A stretch of 64,000 nt of DNA. Source: Actinacidiphila bryophytorum. GTDB lineage: Bacteria; Actinomycetota; Actinomycetes; Streptomycetales; Streptomycetaceae. Below are positions 42,790 to 50,477 of this stretch, piece by piece. The notes beneath the pieces were generated by a model, which saw nothing but the letters and a program-made list of their open reading frames with translations, made no database searches and was not told the origin of the DNA. The number at the start of each line of letters is the position of its first letter. Positions within the stretch are counted from its first letter, which is position 1. The stretch lies in assembly GCF_016916835.1 (NCBI RefSeq), contig NZ_JAFFIX010000030.1, forward strand, positions 1 to 64,000, given 5' to 3'. The translations under genes were made by a program, and so were the position numbers.

Positions 42790-43626
42790 ATGTCGGACTC
42801 CGCCACACCCCCCGCCGCACCGCTGCCCCTGCTGGCGCTCCACGCAGGCGTCGTCACCCAACTCAGGGCCGCGGGCTGCGTCTTCGCCGAGGACGAGGCG
42901 CACATCATCCTGGCCACCGCCACCAGCCCGCAGGAAGCGGCCGCGATGGTCGCCCGGCGGGCCGGCGGGCTGCCGCTCGAACACGTCGTCGGCTGGGCCG
43001 ACTTCTGCGGTCTGCGGATCGCCGTCGACCCCGGGGTCTTCGTGCCGCGGCGCCGCACCGAACTGCTGGTGCACGAAGCCGCCGCACTCGGCAGGGCCGC
43101 CGCCGCGCCGGGGCGCGAACTCGTCGTGGTCGACCTGTGCTGCGGCTCCGGCGCCGTCGGCGCCGCCCTGGCGGCGGCCCTGGGGCGCACCCGGCTGTAC
43201 GCCGCCGACCTCGACCCGGCCGCCGTCGCCTGCGCGTCCGGCAACCTCGCCGCGGCCGGCGGGCAGGTCCACCGCGGCGACCTCTTCGATGCCCTGCCCC
43301 CGCAGGTGCGCGGCACCGTGGACCTGCTGGCCGCCAACGTCCCCTACGTTCCCAGCGGTTCGGTCGCCCTGCTGCCCGCGGAGGCCCGCGACCACGAGGC
43401 GCTGATCGCCCTCGACGGCGGCGGCGACGGCCTCGACGTGATGCGCAGGGTCGCCGCGCAGGCAGCCGGCTGGCTCGCGCCCGGCGGCTCGCTGCTGACG
43501 GAGGCGAGCGAGCGCCAGGCCGCGGCGGCGGCGGGCATCCTCTCCGCCGCGGGCCTGGCCACCCGTGTCGCCACCGACGACGACCTCGGTGCGACGGTGC
43601 TGATCGGCACCCGGCCGGCGGACTGA
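42790..43626 (+). CDS. Putative protein N5-glutamine methyltransferase (PrmC-related)
   Basis: A 278-residue SAM-dependent methyltransferase. The N-terminal helical region (residues 1-95) has GLPLEHVVGWADFCGLRIAVDPGVFVPRRRTELLV, as in PrmC/HemK. The Rossmann domain has VVDLCCGSGAVGAALAA and, in place of the canonical NPPY, a degenerate NVPYVP. That variation matches the TIGR03704 group of putative glutamine methyltransferases rather than true PrmC, so the substrate is uncertain. ATG 42790 follows GAGAGG. Convergent with the hydrolase gene. Confidence 0.88.
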   Translation: MSDSATPPAAPLPLLALHAGVVTQLRAAGCVFAEDEAHIILATATSPQEAAAMVARRAGGLPLEHVVGWADFCGLRIAVDPGVFVPRRRTELLVHEAAALGRAAAAPGRELVVVDLCCGSGAVGAALAAALGRTRLYAADLDPAAVACASGNLAAAGGQVHRGDLFDALPPQVRGTVDLLAANVPYVPSGSVALLPAEARDHEALIALDGGGDGLDVMRRVAAQAAGWLAPGGSLLTEASERQAAAAAGILSAAGLATRVATDDDLGATVLIGTRPAD

Positions 43627-43649
43627 GTCCGCCCGCCGGCGCGCGCCGC

Positions 43650-44558
43650 TCAGCGCGCGACGGCCGGCCGCGCGGCCGCCTTCTCGGTGAGGAAGGCGGC
43701 CACGCGGTCCAGTGCGGCGTCCGCGTCGTCGAGACGCCCGTAGTGGTGCTGGAAGACGTGCGGCACGCCGGGCCAGACCTCCAGCGTGACGTCGACCTCG
43801 TCGGCGCCCGCGCGGCCGGCCAGGCGTACGGCGTCGTCCAGCAGCACCTCGTTCGACCCGACCTGCACCAGCAGCGGCGGCAGCCCCGTCAGGTCGGCGA
43901 AGACCGGGCTGGCCCAGGGGTGCGCCCGGTCGCGGTCGCCGAGGTAGTGGTCGGCGTAGGCCCGCAGGTCCTGTGCGGTGAAGATCGGGTCGGCGTCCTC
44001 CTTGGTGCGCATGCTCGCGCCGCTGAGCGTGAGGTCCACCCATGGCGACAGGACGGCTGCCGCCGCCGGCTGCGGCAGCCCGGCCTCCCGGGCCGCGAGC
44101 AGCAGCGCGACCACGGCGCCGCCGCCGGCCGAGTCGCCGGCCACGACCAGCTCGCCCGGGTCCATGCCGCCCGCCAGCAGCTCGCGGTAGGCGGCGAGCC
44201 CGTCGTCCACCGGGGCGGGGAAGGGGTGCTCCGGCGCCAGCCGGTAGTCCAGCGACACCGCGGGTGTCCCGGCGCGCCGGGCCAGCTCGCCGACCAGCCC
44301 GGCGTGCGTGTCGGGCGAGCCGACGACGTACCCGCCGCCGTGCAGGTAGAGCAGCAGGCCGCGGCGTCCTGCGCCGGACGGGCGCAGTTCGAGTGCCGGG
44401 CGCCCGCCCAGCACGGTCCTGCGGGTGGCGACGCCCTCGGGCGCCGGCCGGGTGAGGGCCTGCGCGAAGGCGAGGCGCTCGGCCTCGGGTTCCGGGTTGT
44501 GGTCGCTCGGGGCGCTGCGGAGCAGGGCGTCCAGGGTGTCGCGTTGCTGCCGGGTCAT
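43650..44558 (-). CDS. HSL-family alpha/beta hydrolase (esterase)
   Basis: A 302-residue esterase of the hormone-sensitive lipase group. The oxyanion HGGGY is at residues 73-77, the nucleophile Ser143 in GDSAGGG, with the acid in a DAVRLAGRA region and the His in GVPHVFQHHY. ATG 44558 is preceded by GGAGG; upstream ATGs run into the operator. It is divergent from a MarR gene 105 bp away, with two matching palindromes between, so it is probably repressed by MarR. Substrate unknown, perhaps a short-chain or aromatic ester. Confidence 0.92.
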   Translation of the reverse strand: MTRQQRDTLDALLRSAPSDHNPEPEAERLAFAQALTRPAPEGVATRRTVLGGRPALELRPSGAGRRGLLLYLHGGGYVVGSPDTHAGLVGELARRAGTPAVSLDYRLAPEHPFPAPVDDGLAAYRELLAGGMDPGELVVAGDSAGGGAVVALLLAAREAGLPQPAAAAVLSPWVDLTLSGASMRTKEDADPIFTAQDLRAYADHYLGDRDRAHPWASPVFADLTGLPPLLVQVGSNEVLLDDAVRLAGRAGADEVDVTLEVWPGVPHVFQHHYGRLDDADAALDRVAAFLTEKAAARPAVAR

Positions 44559-44587
44559 GCTGGCCTCCAGGGCATGAGGAATGATGG

Positions 44588-44649
44588 ATTCCTTGGAATG
44601 CATCTGTCCCGTGCCAACCGGATTCCCCAGAAGTTGATTCCCTGGAATC
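44588..44649. promoter_or_regulatory. Two MarR-type palindromic operators
   Basis: ATTCCTTGGAAT (44588-44599) and GATTCCCTGGAATC (44636-44649) share the ATTCC-N2-GGAAT core; a partial copy GATTCCCCAGAA lies between them at 44621-44632. The first site adjoins the hydrolase gene, the second ends two bases before the AAAGGAG of the MarR gene. Confidence 0.85.
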
Positions 44650-44663
44650 TAAAGGAGCTTTCT

Positions 44664-45110
44664 GTGAGCTACGCCACTGAGGTCTTCATCGACCTCGTCC
44701 GCGTCGAGACCCGGCTCTACAACGCCCTGAACTCCGGACTCAAGGCGGAACTCGGCCTGGGCCTCGGCCAGTTCGAGTTCATGGAGATCATCGGCCGGGT
44801 GCCCGGATGCCGGGTGCTCGACATCGCCCGCGAGGTGGCCATCACCGTGGGGGCCGCCAGCAAGGGAGTCGACCGCCTGGAGGCTGCCGGGTGGTGCGTA
44901 CGCAGCGCGCACCCGCAGGACCGCCGCTCCTCGGTGCTCGGCCTCACCCCGGAGGGCGCCGCCCTGCTGGACCGCGCCCGCCCCGCGGTCGAGCGCCGGG
45001 CCGCCGCGCTGACCGCGGGCGTGCCCCGGGGCGAACTCGACGCGATGGCGGCGACGCTGGCGGCGTTGCGCACCGCCCTGGAGCGCCGCTCGCCGGCCGG
45101 CACGGAATGA
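44664..45110 (+). CDS. MarR-family transcriptional regulator
   Basis: A 148-residue MarR regulator. The winged helix covers about residues 30-100: LGQFEFMEIIGR, CRVLDIAREVAITVGAASKGVDRLEA, and the wing HPQDRRSSVLGLTPEG. Flanking helices form the dimer interface. The GTG at 44664 is supported by AAAGGAG. It sits next to two ATTCC-N2-GGAAT operators and is divergent from the esterase gene, the standard arrangement for autoregulation. Ligand unknown. Confidence 0.93.
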   Translation: MSYATEVFIDLVRVETRLYNALNSGLKAELGLGLGQFEFMEIIGRVPGCRVLDIAREVAITVGAASKGVDRLEAAGWCVRSAHPQDRRSSVLGLTPEGAALLDRARPAVERRAAALTAGVPRGELDAMAATLAALRTALERRSPAGTE

Positions 45111-45156
45111 GCCGCGGGGCGGCTGGGCACTGGGTGCGGGAAGGGGGAGGGGCCGG

Positions 45157-46290
45157 TCAGTCCTGCTGCTCGGCGGTCCGCAGCCCCGCCGTCCACTTCT
45201 CCTCGATGTTGCCGAACTTCCACACCGCGAAGGCCACCGCCCACGTGGTGAAGAAGAGGCCGACGATGACGTAGCCGACGATGTTCAGGTCCAGCCCGCC
45301 GACCCAGTCCCAGAAGGCCCCGTGCAGGTCCGCCTTCTCGCCGACCAGGCCGAGCAGCTCGACGGTGCCGATGATCAGCGCGACCGCGACCGACAGGCCG
45401 GTGATGGTCAGGTTGTAGTAGACCTTGCGCACCGGCTTGGAGAAGGCCCACTCGTAGGCGAAGTTCATGAACGAGCCGTCGATGGTGTCCAGCAGGCACA
45501 TGCCGGCCGCGAACAGCACCGGCAGGCACAAGATCGCGTACCAGGGCAGGCCCGAGGCGGCGCCCGAGCCCGCGAGCACCAGCAGGGCGATCTCGGTCGC
45601 GGTGTCGAAGCCCAGCCCGAACAGCAGGCCGATGGGGTACATCTGCCAGGGCTTGGTCACCGACTTCATCAGCCGGCCGAGCAGCCGGTTCATCAGGCCG
45701 CGGTTGTTGAGCTGCTCCTCAAGGGCGGCCTCGTCGAAGTGGCCGTCGCGCATCTGCCGGAAGACCTTCCAGATCCCGGCCAGGATCAGCAGGTTGACGA
45801 TGGCGATGGCGTACAGGAACGTCCCCGAGACCGTGGTGCCGATCCAGCCGGTCACGGTGTGCAGACCGGAGCTGTCGTCCTCCACCGGGTCGGCCAGCGA
45901 CTTCACCCCGAGCGAGAGCAGGAAGGCCAGCGCGAAGACGATGCTGGAGTGGCCCAGCGAGAACCAGAAGCCCACCGACAGCGGGCGCTTGCCCTCGTGC
46001 ATCAGCTTGCGGGTGGTGTTGTCGATCGCCGCGATGTGGTCGGCGTCGAAGGCGTGCCGCATACCGAGGGTGTACGCGGTCACCCCGATGCCGATGCCGA
46101 AGGACTTCGTGCCCACGCTGTAGTGCTCGGGGGCGACGATCGCCACCAGGGTGAACCACCCGATCACGTGCAGCGCCACGATGAAGGCGGCCATGCCGCC
46201 CAGCCGGGTCCACTCCGCCCGGGTCATCGAGCCGCGTATCCGGCGCCAGCGGGACCCTGCGGGGGCGGGGGCCTCGGTGGTGGTGGTCAT
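45157..46290 (-). CDS. Nickel/cobalt permease (NiCoT family)
   Basis: A 377-residue secondary transporter with about eight membrane helices. The NiCoT signature HAFDADHIAAIDNTTRKLM is in helix 2 (residues 70-88), followed by FFSLGHSSIVFALA-like and LGFDTATEIALLVL motifs. Selectivity between nickel and cobalt cannot be fixed from sequence. A Nur-like box lies 53-69 bp upstream of the ATG (46290), which suggests nickel control and supply for urease, while the divergent cobalamin genes would need cobalt. Confidence 0.94.
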   Translation of the reverse strand: MTTTTEAPAPAGSRWRRIRGSMTRAEWTRLGGMAAFIVALHVIGWFTLVAIVAPEHYSVGTKSFGIGIGVTAYTLGMRHAFDADHIAAIDNTTRKLMHEGKRPLSVGFWFSLGHSSIVFALAFLLSLGVKSLADPVEDDSSGLHTVTGWIGTTVSGTFLYAIAIVNLLILAGIWKVFRQMRDGHFDEAALEEQLNNRGLMNRLLGRLMKSVTKPWQMYPIGLLFGLGFDTATEIALLVLAGSGAASGLPWYAILCLPVLFAAGMCLLDTIDGSFMNFAYEWAFSKPVRKVYYNLTITGLSVAVALIIGTVELLGLVGEKADLHGAFWDWVGGLDLNIVGYVIVGLFFTTWAVAFAVWKFGNIEEKWTAGLRTAEQQD

Positions 46291-46342
46291 CGTTCGTCCT
46301 CCGTCGGAGCCGCAGGGGGCGCTTACCGCAACAGACTACTTG

Positions 46343-46359
46343 TTGCGAATGACTCGCAA
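46343..46359. promoter_or_regulatory. Nur-like (nickel) operator
   Basis: TTGCGAATGACTCGCAA is a perfect TTGCGA-N5-TCGCAA inverted repeat. The nickel regulator Nur of Streptomyces binds TTGCAA-N5-TTGCAA-type sites; spacing and outer bases match. It is located at promoter distance from the NiCoT gene. Confidence 0.7.
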
Positions 46360-46549
46360 TAGCCTGCCCCTGCCGTGCCGCGTTCACACCCGCCGAGGTC
46401 AGCGCGCCGGCGCACTGCTCCGCAGGCGCCGACCACCCGTGCGGACAGGCTGACCGGCCGCGCGGAGACGCTGATCACACCTGCCGGGAAAGCGTGGCCG
46501 ATGTCCGTTCGTCCTGATTGACGCACGACAGAACGGAGCCCTACGCTCG

Positions 46550-46650
46550 GCGTGTAGTGATGACGTGGGGAAGCTGGTGGAATTCCAGCACGGTCGCGCC
46601 ACTGTGACCCGCCGCCGCAACCGGCGTAACGGGGAGTCAGACAGCCGCTC
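46550..46650 (+). promoter_or_regulatory. Cobalamin riboswitch
   Basis: The plus strand shows the class core: GGGGAAGCTGGTGGAATTCC, AGCACGGTCGCGCCACTGTG and, after a variable helix, the B12 box GAGTCAGACAGCCGC at 46634-46648. It is compact, as in riboswitches that precede cobalt uptake genes. It ends about 50 nt before the cbtB start and should switch the cbtB-cobK segment off when adenosylcobalamin is high. Confidence 0.92.
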
Positions 46651-46701
46651 ATCACGACGCCCATGGAACAGGGACGCACGATCCCCGAAGGAGGGCTCAC
46701 C

Positions 46702-46917
46702 TTGAGCAGCATTTCCGCACCCCGCCCGGCCGCCACGCCGGTCGTCCTGCCCGCCGCGAAGGCCGCGCTGTGGCTGGTCGGCACCGCCGTACTCGCCCTC
46801 GTCGCCTACTACTTCATCGGTGTCGACCAGGGCGCCGTCTCCGTCTTCGGCAAGGACATGCACATCCACGAGTTCGTCCACGACGCCCGCCACTTCCTCG
46901 GTTTCCCCTGCCACTGA
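46702..46917 (+). CDS. cbtB: CbtB, small membrane subunit of a cobalt transporter
   Basis: A 71-residue protein with one membrane helix (about residues 20-42, LWLVGTAVLALVAYYFIG) and a C-terminal metal-binding tail HIHEFVHDARHFLGFPCH rich in His and ending in Cys-His. CbtB and CbtA are B12-controlled cobalt transport candidates. The start is a TTG at 46702, fixed by AAGGAGG eight bases upstream; an ATG at 46663 would include the ribosome site. Directly under the cobalamin riboswitch. Confidence 0.92.
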   Translation: MSSISAPRPAATPVVLPAAKAALWLVGTAVLALVAYYFIGVDQGAVSVFGKDMHIHEFVHDARHFLGFPCH

Positions 46918-46951
46918 CACCGCCGGAACCCGAGGTATCGGACAACTCGAC

Positions 46952-47809
46952 ATGGAAAAGAAGCTCATCCTGCGCGGCCTCCTGGCCGGCGCAGCCGCCG
47001 GGCTGCTCGCCTTCCTCTTCGCGCGGGTCTTCGCCGAGCCGCAGATCGGCAAGGCGATCGACTACGAGAGCGGCAGGGACGCCGCGCAGGCCGCACTGGA
47101 CAAGGCCGCGGGGCTGCCCGCGGCCGGCGCCGACCCCGACCTGTTCAGCCGCACCGTCCAGGCTGACGTCGGGATCGGCGCCGGCATGATCGTCTTCGGT
47201 ATGGCGATGGGCGCGCTCTTCGCCGTCGCCTACGCCGTGTGCCTGGGCCGGGTCGGCCGGCTGCGCGCCCGCACCCTTGCCCTGCTGGTCGCCGGCGGCG
47301 GATTCCTCGGCATGTACCTGGTGCCGTTCCTGAAGTACCCGGCCAACCCGCCCGCCATCGGCCACGAGGACACCATCAGGGCCCGCAGCGGCCTCTACCT
47401 GATCATGGTGCTGCTCTCGGTGGCCTTCCTGGTCGCCGCAGCGTGGCTGGGCAGACGGCTGCAGCCCAGGTTCGGCAACTGGAACGCCACGCTGCTGGCC
47501 GCCGGCGCCTTCGTCGTCGCCATCGGCGCCGTCATGGCGATCCTGCCCCCGCTGGGCCATCTCGCGTACAACAAGGAGCACTTCGGCAACCACGCCACCG
47601 AGACACCGCTGCCGCTGACCGACGCCGACGGCCGCATCGTCTACCCGGGCTTCCCCGCCGACGTGCTGTTCTCCTTCCGCTGCTACTCCGTCGCCGCCCA
47701 ACTGCTGCTCTGGACCGCGATCGGCCTGGTCTTCGCGCCGCTGGCGGAACGCCTCCTGCACCCGCGGACCCAGGCCGCCGCACCAGGAGCGGCGCCGCTA
47801 CCCGTATGA
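46952..47809 (+). CDS. cbtA: CbtA, predicted cobalt transporter subunit
   Basis: A 285-residue integral membrane protein with six or seven helices, starting MEKKLILRGLLAGAAAGLLAFLFARVFAEP. Conserved landmarks are the VAYAVCLGRVG loop, FLGMYLVPFLKYPANPPAIGHEDT and the C-terminal FPADVLFSFRCYSVAAQLLLW. Together with CbtB it is thought to form a cobalt importer. It follows cbtB after 34 bp and overlaps the next gene by 4 bp (ATGA). Confidence 0.93.
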   Translation: MEKKLILRGLLAGAAAGLLAFLFARVFAEPQIGKAIDYESGRDAAQAALDKAAGLPAAGADPDLFSRTVQADVGIGAGMIVFGMAMGALFAVAYAVCLGRVGRLRARTLALLVAGGGFLGMYLVPFLKYPANPPAIGHEDTIRARSGLYLIMVLLSVAFLVAAAWLGRRLQPRFGNWNATLLAAGAFVVAIGAVMAILPPLGHLAYNKEHFGNHATETPLPLTDADGRIVYPGFPADVLFSFRCYSVAAQLLLWTAIGLVFAPLAERLLHPRTQAAAPGAAPLPV

Positions 47810-48579
47810 CGCGCCAGCCGCACGGCACGGCGGCACCGGGCGCGTTGGTCGAGGAGATCACCGCGCTCGGGCCGTTCTTCGCCGTCACCATCCACCCCGC
47901 GGGCGCACCGCCCGCGGAGCCCTGGCGCCCGATGAGCACGGGGCTGCTCGCCGAACGGGCCGCCGCCGTCCGCGGCTACCTCGCCGCGGCCGGCGGTCAG
48001 CCCGCGTCGGCGGTCGAACCGCGGGTCGCCGCGTCGGTCGCCCATCTCGGCCTGGCCGCAAGGCTGGCGTCGCCCGCACTGGCCGCCGCGGTCCTGCACG
48101 GGCGGCCGCTCGGCTACGACCTCGACGCCGTGCGCTGGCAGCCCGCGCTCGGCGGCCCCGTCCCGCTCTCCCTGCCCGACGACGCCCTCCACCAGCCGCA
48201 ACCCGACTTCACCCGGCTCGCCGACACGGTCGCCGCACTGCTGCTGGCCGGGCCGCTCGCCGAACTCGCCGCCCGCGTCGCCCAGTCCGGCGTCTCGCCG
48301 CACATCCTGCTGGGCAACACCGCCTCCGCGGTCAACGGCGCCGCCACCGCACTGGCCGCCGCCCGTCCCGAACTGGGCGCCCGCGCCCGGGCGTTCACCG
48401 ACCTGCTGCTGCAACGCCCTCCGCTGCGCCCGCAGAGCGCCCGCACCACCGGCGGGGCCTTCCTGCGGCGCAGCTGCTGCCTGATCTACCGCTCCGCCCC
48501 CGACCGCAAGGGCGCCCTGTGCGGCGACTGCGCCCTGCGCACCGCCCCCGGCACCCCTGTGCCACACTCCGGCGGGTGA
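47806..48579 (+). CDS. FhuF-like ferric reductase / (2Fe-2S) protein
   Basis: A 257-residue protein. Its C-terminal motif RRSCCLIYRSAPDRKGALCGDCAL supplies the CC-x(n)-C-x2-C pattern that binds a [2Fe-2S] cluster in FhuF. The main body is helical and Ala-rich with no transmembrane segment. FhuF reduces ferric siderophores; in a cobalamin segment a reductase could also act on cobalt or corrinoids, which is inference. Overlaps cbtA and cobF by 4 bp each, so it is within the riboswitch-controlled unit. Confidence 0.85.
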   Translation: MTRQPHGTAAPGALVEEITALGPFFAVTIHPAGAPPAEPWRPMSTGLLAERAAAVRGYLAAAGGQPASAVEPRVAASVAHLGLAARLASPALAAAVLHGRPLGYDLDAVRWQPALGGPVPLSLPDDALHQPQPDFTRLADTVAALLLAGPLAELAARVAQSGVSPHILLGNTASAVNGAATALAAARPELGARARAFTDLLLQRPPLRPQSARTTGGAFLRRSCCLIYRSAPDRKGALCGDCALRTAPGTPVPHSGG

Positions 48580-49358
48580 AACAGATCTACGTCATCGGCA
48601 TCGGCGCAGGTGACCCCGAACAGCTCACCCTGCAGGCGGTACGCGCCCTGGGGCGCGCCGACGTGTTCTTCCTCCTCGACAAGGGCGAGGACAAGTCGGA
48701 CCTGGCGCACCTGCGCGAGGAGATCCTGCGGCGGCACGCCTCCCGCTCCCACCGGGTGGTCGTCGCCACCGACCCGGACCGCGACCGCAGCGTCGCCACG
48801 GGGGCGTACGCACCGGCCGTCGACGCCTGGCGCCGCCGCCGCGGCGACCTCTACCAGCGGCTCATCGCCGAGGAGTTGGCCGACGGCGGCTGCGGGGCGT
48901 TCCTGGTCTGGGGCGACCCGGCGCTCTACGACAGCACCCTGGCCATCCTGGAGGACGTCCACGCCCGCGGTGCCGGCGACTTCGACTGGACGGTGATACC
49001 CGGCATCAGCAGCGTCGCCACGCTCGCGGCCCGCCACCGCACCGGCCTCAACCAGGTCGGCCGCCCCGTCCACATCACCACCGGCCGCCGCCTCACCGAC
49101 GGCGGACTGCCCGACGGCGTGGACGACGTCGTCGTGATGCTCGACGCCCACCAGGCCTTCACCGCCCTCACAGGACAGGGCCTGCACATCTACTGGGGCG
49201 CCTACCTCGGCACCCCCGACGAGATCCTGCTGTCCGGCCCCCTCACCGACACCCTCGCGGCCGAGATCCGCACCACCCGAGCCGAGGCCCGCGCCCGCAA
49301 GGGCTGGATCATGGACACGTACCTGCTCCGCAGGTCTCCTCGCGGCGGTCCGACGTGA
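48576..49358 (+). CDS. cobF: Precorrin-6A synthase (deacetylating)
   Basis: A 260-residue tetrapyrrole methylase. It starts KQIYVIGIGAGDPEQLTLQAV, the SAM-binding entry of the family, and has GAFLVWGDPALYDSTL and the IPGISSVATLAARH loop. In the aerobic pathway CobF methylates C1 of precorrin-5 with loss of the acetyl group, giving precorrin-6A. The GTG overlaps the FhuF-like stop. Other cob genes must lie elsewhere. CobK, the next enzyme of the pathway, follows after 256 bp. Confidence 0.93.
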   Translation: MKQIYVIGIGAGDPEQLTLQAVRALGRADVFFLLDKGEDKSDLAHLREEILRRHASRSHRVVVATDPDRDRSVATGAYAPAVDAWRRRRGDLYQRLIAEELADGGCGAFLVWGDPALYDSTLAILEDVHARGAGDFDWTVIPGISSVATLAARHRTGLNQVGRPVHITTGRRLTDGGLPDGVDDVVVMLDAHQAFTALTGQGLHIYWGAYLGTPDEILLSGPLTDTLAAEIRTTRAEARARKGWIMDTYLLRRSPRGGPT

Positions 49359-49614
49359 CGCCCGGCGCGCGGCGGCGCCCCGCCCCGGCCTGCCCGGGGC
49401 CCGCAACGCCCGTCGGCGAGAACCGCGCCGGGGCGGCGCCCCGGCCCGCCGCGCAGGACAGCCTGCCGGGTGCGGCACGTCCGGTACGTCGGTGGCCCGC
49501 GCCGGTGGCGGCTGCTGGTGTTCGGTGCCGGGCGGCGGCTCGCCGCGGGGTACGTCCTGGGCGGCGGGGTGCCGTCGATGCGGCGGGCCGGCGGTTGCGC
49601 TGCGGGGCGGCGTG

Positions 49615-50349
49615 ATGCGGCGGGTGCTGGTGCTCGGCGGTACCGCTGAGGCCCGGGAGTTGGCGGAACTGCTCGCCGGCGACGGGCGGTTCGGGGTGAC
49701 GACGTCGCTCGCGGGACGTACGCCCGAGCCGCGGTTGCCTGCCGGGCAGGTCAGGACCGGCGGGTTCGGCGGGGCCGAGGGCCTGGCCGGGTGGCTGCGC
49801 GAGCAGCGGGTCGACGTCGTCGTCGACGCCACCCACCCCTTCGCCGAGGCGATCAGCCGGAACGCGGCGCTCGCGGCCCGCACCGCGGGCGTACCGCTGC
49901 TGGCGCTGCGCAGACCCGGGTGGAGCCCGGGGGAGGGCGACCGCTGGCACGGGGCCGAGAGCCTCGCCGCGGCGGCGGCCCTGCTCCCGGGCCTCGGGCA
50001 CCGCCCCTTCCTCACCGTCGGCCGCGGCGACCTCGCCGCCTTCGCCGGCGTCCCCCTGCCCTGCCTGGCCCGCTCGATCGCCCCGCCGCTTCCCCCGCTG
50101 CCCGCGCACTGCCAGGTCCTGCTGGACCGCGGCCCCTTCACCCTCGAAGGCGAGCGAGACCTGCTCCGCGAGCACCGCATCGACGTCCTGGTCACCAAGG
50201 ACAGTGGCGGCCCGGCCACCGCCCCCAAGCTCGCCGCCGCTCGCGAGGCGGCCCTCCCCGTCCTGATCGTCCGCCGCCCGGCCCCGCCCCCGGGCCTGCC
50301 CACCGTCACCACCGCGTCCGCCGCACTGCACTGGCTCCGCGCCCGCTGA
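49615..50349 (+). CDS. cobK: Precorrin-6A reductase
   Basis: A 244-residue NAD(P)H-dependent reductase of the CobK/CbiJ family. It has the nucleotide start RRVLVLGGTAEARELAELL, VVVDATHPFAEAISRNAA near residue 70 and the C-terminal LVTKDSGGPATAPKLAAARE signature. It reduces precorrin-6A, the CobF product, to precorrin-6B. The ATG at 49615 matches the family start. An 86-codon frame between cobF and cobK overlaps both genes, but its composition is Arg/Pro/Ala noise. The 49359-49614 gap has no other feature. Confidence 0.93.
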   Translation: MRRVLVLGGTAEARELAELLAGDGRFGVTTSLAGRTPEPRLPAGQVRTGGFGGAEGLAGWLREQRVDVVVDATHPFAEAISRNAALAARTAGVPLLALRRPGWSPGEGDRWHGAESLAAAAALLPGLGHRPFLTVGRGDLAAFAGVPLPCLARSIAPPLPPLPAHCQVLLDRGPFTLEGERDLLREHRIDVLVTKDSGGPATAPKLAAAREAALPVLIVRRPAPPPGLPTVTTASAALHWLRAR

Positions 50350-50477
50350 CCCGGCCGCCCCCCTCGGGAGGAGCCGGGCGTGGCGACCCGGGGGAGCGAC
50401 ATGGCGCGACACGCCGTACGCAGTGGCCTGGACCGCATACCGTGGGGGCAGCGGAAGTCGGCAGGAGCGGGGGACGG

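Noticed and set aside
49355..49615. 86-codon frame overlapping both the cobF stop and the cobK start
   Set aside because: The overlap pattern is attractive, but the product is Arg/Pro/Ala noise without helices or motifs; kept only as a gap remark.
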